Assembly (NCBI RefSeq): GCF_905187505.1
Contig: NZ_CAJJIC010000133.1
Span: 1-6,464 of the forward strand
Length of the DNA stretch: 6,464 nt
Origin: an uncultured Mailhella sp.
Lineage (GTDB): Bacteria; Desulfobacterota; Desulfovibrionia; Desulfovibrionales; Desulfovibrionaceae
Direction of reading: 5' to 3'
A program made the position numbers and the translations under genes. The notes beneath the pieces were generated by a model. It ran no database searches. It was not told where the DNA came from and worked only from the letters and a program-made list of their open reading frames with translations. Positions 5,724 through 6,464 of this stretch are shown piece after piece. The number at the start of each line of letters is the position of its first letter. Positions within the stretch are counted from its first letter, which is position 1.

Positions 5724-6015
5724 TGCGACATTCCTCCTGACAGAAATGTTATAAAAGTCGCTCAACGCTACGACATTAGCGGCCGTCTGTCCAGCTTCGG
5801 GGGCTTTGGGAGAGAAAAAAAACTCTGAAAATGTCGCAGGAGACGGCTCAGAAGGGGGAAAATCTCCGGCGGGCGGCCGTTCTGAGGCAGAGATGGGCGC
5901 GGGGAACAGAAAAGGAGCAGCGCTCTTCCTGCCTGACGGATCGAACATTTTTGTCAAAGAACATCCCGGCTCTTCGGTGAAGATGCCGCGCCGCACAGCC
6001 GTGCGGGAAGGCGCT

Positions 6016-6049
6016 GGCGCATGCCGGAGACGGTCGTGCCGGATGCGCC
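6016..6049. repeat. Bulged GC-rich hairpin
   Basis: GGCGCAT-G-CCGG (6016-6027) pairs with CCGGATGCGCC (6039-6049) over 11 base pairs with one bulged G and an 11-base loop. It lies nine bases from the terminator stem at 6059-6092. On the minus strand it would come after that terminator, so it belongs either to read-through transcript or to a leader of the SBP gene about 290 bases further on. It could also be a single copy of a dispersed palindromic repeat. Confidence 0.5.
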
Positions 6050-6058
6050 CAAAGGCAG

Positions 6059-6092
6059 AAAAGGCGCCGGCTCAAAGGAGTCGGCGCCTTTT
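6059..6092 (-). terminator. Rho-independent terminator of the BamD-like gene
   Basis: AAAAGGCGCCG (6059-6069) and CGGCGCCTTTT (6082-6092) make a perfect 11-bp stem with a 12-base loop. On the minus strand the stem ends in TTTTCTG, and it begins about 46 bases after the stop codon of the gene at 6139. The symmetric A and T flanks mean it could also stop transcripts from the other direction. Confidence 0.8.
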
Positions 6093-6138
6093 GTTGAACA
6101 GTGTCTTTCAGACGAACCGCACAGCGGAAACGGCATGC

Positions 6139-6464
6139 CTACAGCCAGCGGAACCAGTCCTTCCAGGATCCCTGCTGGTGCTCCCGTATGCTCTGCGCCT
6201 CTTCCTTGCGGTATTTCAGGTAGGCGGCTTCGCCCTTGGTCTTGGCGTATTCCGCTTCTTCCTTCACGTCGGGATAGGTGCGCACGACATACTGATAGCG
6301 CGTCCATGCGGCCTGATAGTTTTCCATGCCCCAGAACACGTTGGCGATGAAAAGCTCGCGCTGCGCCAGCGTCTTGCGGCAAGCGGCGATTTGCTCGGCG
6401 GCGTTCTTGCCGGGCTCGTCTACGTGCCGAAGAAGTACACGGTCAAGAACAAGGCCGGCGAGTA
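6139..6464 (-). CDS. bamD: BamD-like outer-membrane assembly lipoprotein, C-terminal part (cut by window edge)
   Basis: Only the last 108 codons are inside the window; the start lies to the right. The frame reads through VLLRHVDEPGKNAAEQ and IAACRKTLAQRELFIANVFW, then ENYQAAWTRYQYVVRTYPDV, and ends in GSWKDWFRWL and a TAG stop at 6141-6139. This follows the last TPR-like repeats of BamD (ComL/YfiO), where a CR-x-LA-x-(H/R)E helix precedes a repeat with Y-x-A-A and YPD. BamD is an outer-membrane lipoprotein of the BAM complex that helps insert beta-barrel proteins; its lipobox would be outside the window. After the YPD repeat the protein has a charged tail rather than a further full repeat. 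The first 14 or so codons at the edge use less typical codons. Another TPR lipoprotein is the main alternative. Confidence 0.65.
   Translation of the reverse strand, partial: LAGLVLDRVLLRHVDEPGKNAAEQIAACRKTLAQRELFIANVFWGMENYQAAWTRYQYVVRTYPDVKEEAEYAKTKGEAAYLKYRKEEAQSIREHQQGSWKDWFRWL

Larger units (their letters stand above)
5724..6138. other. Non-coding region between the SBP gene and the BamD-like gene
   Basis: No credible gene is seen. The part next to the SBP gene must hold its minus-strand promoter: TATAAC (5753-5748) is a possible -10, but the base run 17 bases upstream is a poor -35, so no promoter is called. CTCAGAA (5847-5853) and TTCTGAG (5880-5886) form a long-looped inverted repeat. 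CCGCAC/GTGCGG (5991-6006) is a compact hairpin, followed by the stronger hairpin at 6016-6049 and the terminator at 6059-6092. The frames open across this region look like composition effects of GC-rich DNA. Confidence 0.6.

Noticed and set aside
4839..5828. Long plus-strand open frame of 329 codons opposite the SBP gene
   Set aside because: It is antisense to a well-supported binding protein gene; its His/Gly/Val-rich translation is typical of a GC-rich shadow frame.
5722..5838. AATGTCGCA-type half-sites near the SBP start and at 5829-5838
   Set aside because: The other halves of the dyad do not match, and one copy overlaps the Shine-Dalgarno region of the SBP gene.
5952..5957. Minus-strand TTGACA as a -35 element for the SBP gene
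   Set aside because: The hexamer 17 bases downstream reads AGGCAG, which is not a -10 element.

Overview
The window most resembles a chromosomal segment from a Desulfovibrionaceae-type bacterium (Desulfovibrio/Bilophila/Mailhella-like). The basis is inference: GC-rich genes, a Tat-exported arylsulfate-sulfotransferase-family protein, near-consensus sigma-54 promoter elements, an AtoS/NtrB-like histidine kinase and a BamD-like gene end. No rRNA, tRNA, CRISPR array or insertion sequence is visible.

Layout from left to right. Positions 1-410 are AT-rich and have no convincing gene, but hold a sigma-54-type promoter reading leftwards out of the window (49-64, minus) and an 18-bp dyad (129-146). 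Next comes a minus-strand cluster read from right to left: a Tat-signal arylsulfotransferase (ASST) beta-propeller protein (2659 to 1193), then two small secreted proteins related to each other and to the ComEA-type helix-hairpin-helix fold (1081 to 746 and 728 to 411). The 219-bp region 2660-2878 separates this cluster from a divergent plus-strand sensor histidine kinase (2879-4834). It contains a consensus-quality sigma-54 promoter for the ASST operon (2705-2720, minus) and two enhancer-like dyads (2773-2790 and 2804-2821). The second dyad is almost the same as the one at 129-146. The kinase runs convergently into a periplasmic solute-binding-type protein (5723 to 4944, minus) that looks like the cyclohexadienyl dehydratase (PheC) branch. 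A structured non-coding stretch with a good intrinsic terminator follows, and then the 3' end of a BamD-like gene (minus, cut by the right edge).

How the parts may work together (inference). A membrane kinase with a periplasmic Venus-flytrap sensor domain probably signals to an NtrC-type activator that is not encoded here. Such an activator would bind the TGTGCGR-AATG-YCGCACR dyads and switch on the sigma-54 promoters of the ASST/HHH operon and of a second transcription unit left of the window. The ASST protein would act on sulfate esters, or a related substrate, in the periplasm, with the two HHH-fold proteins as candidate partners. This ASST + HHH + HHH cassette with its shared enhancer is the most interesting content of the window.
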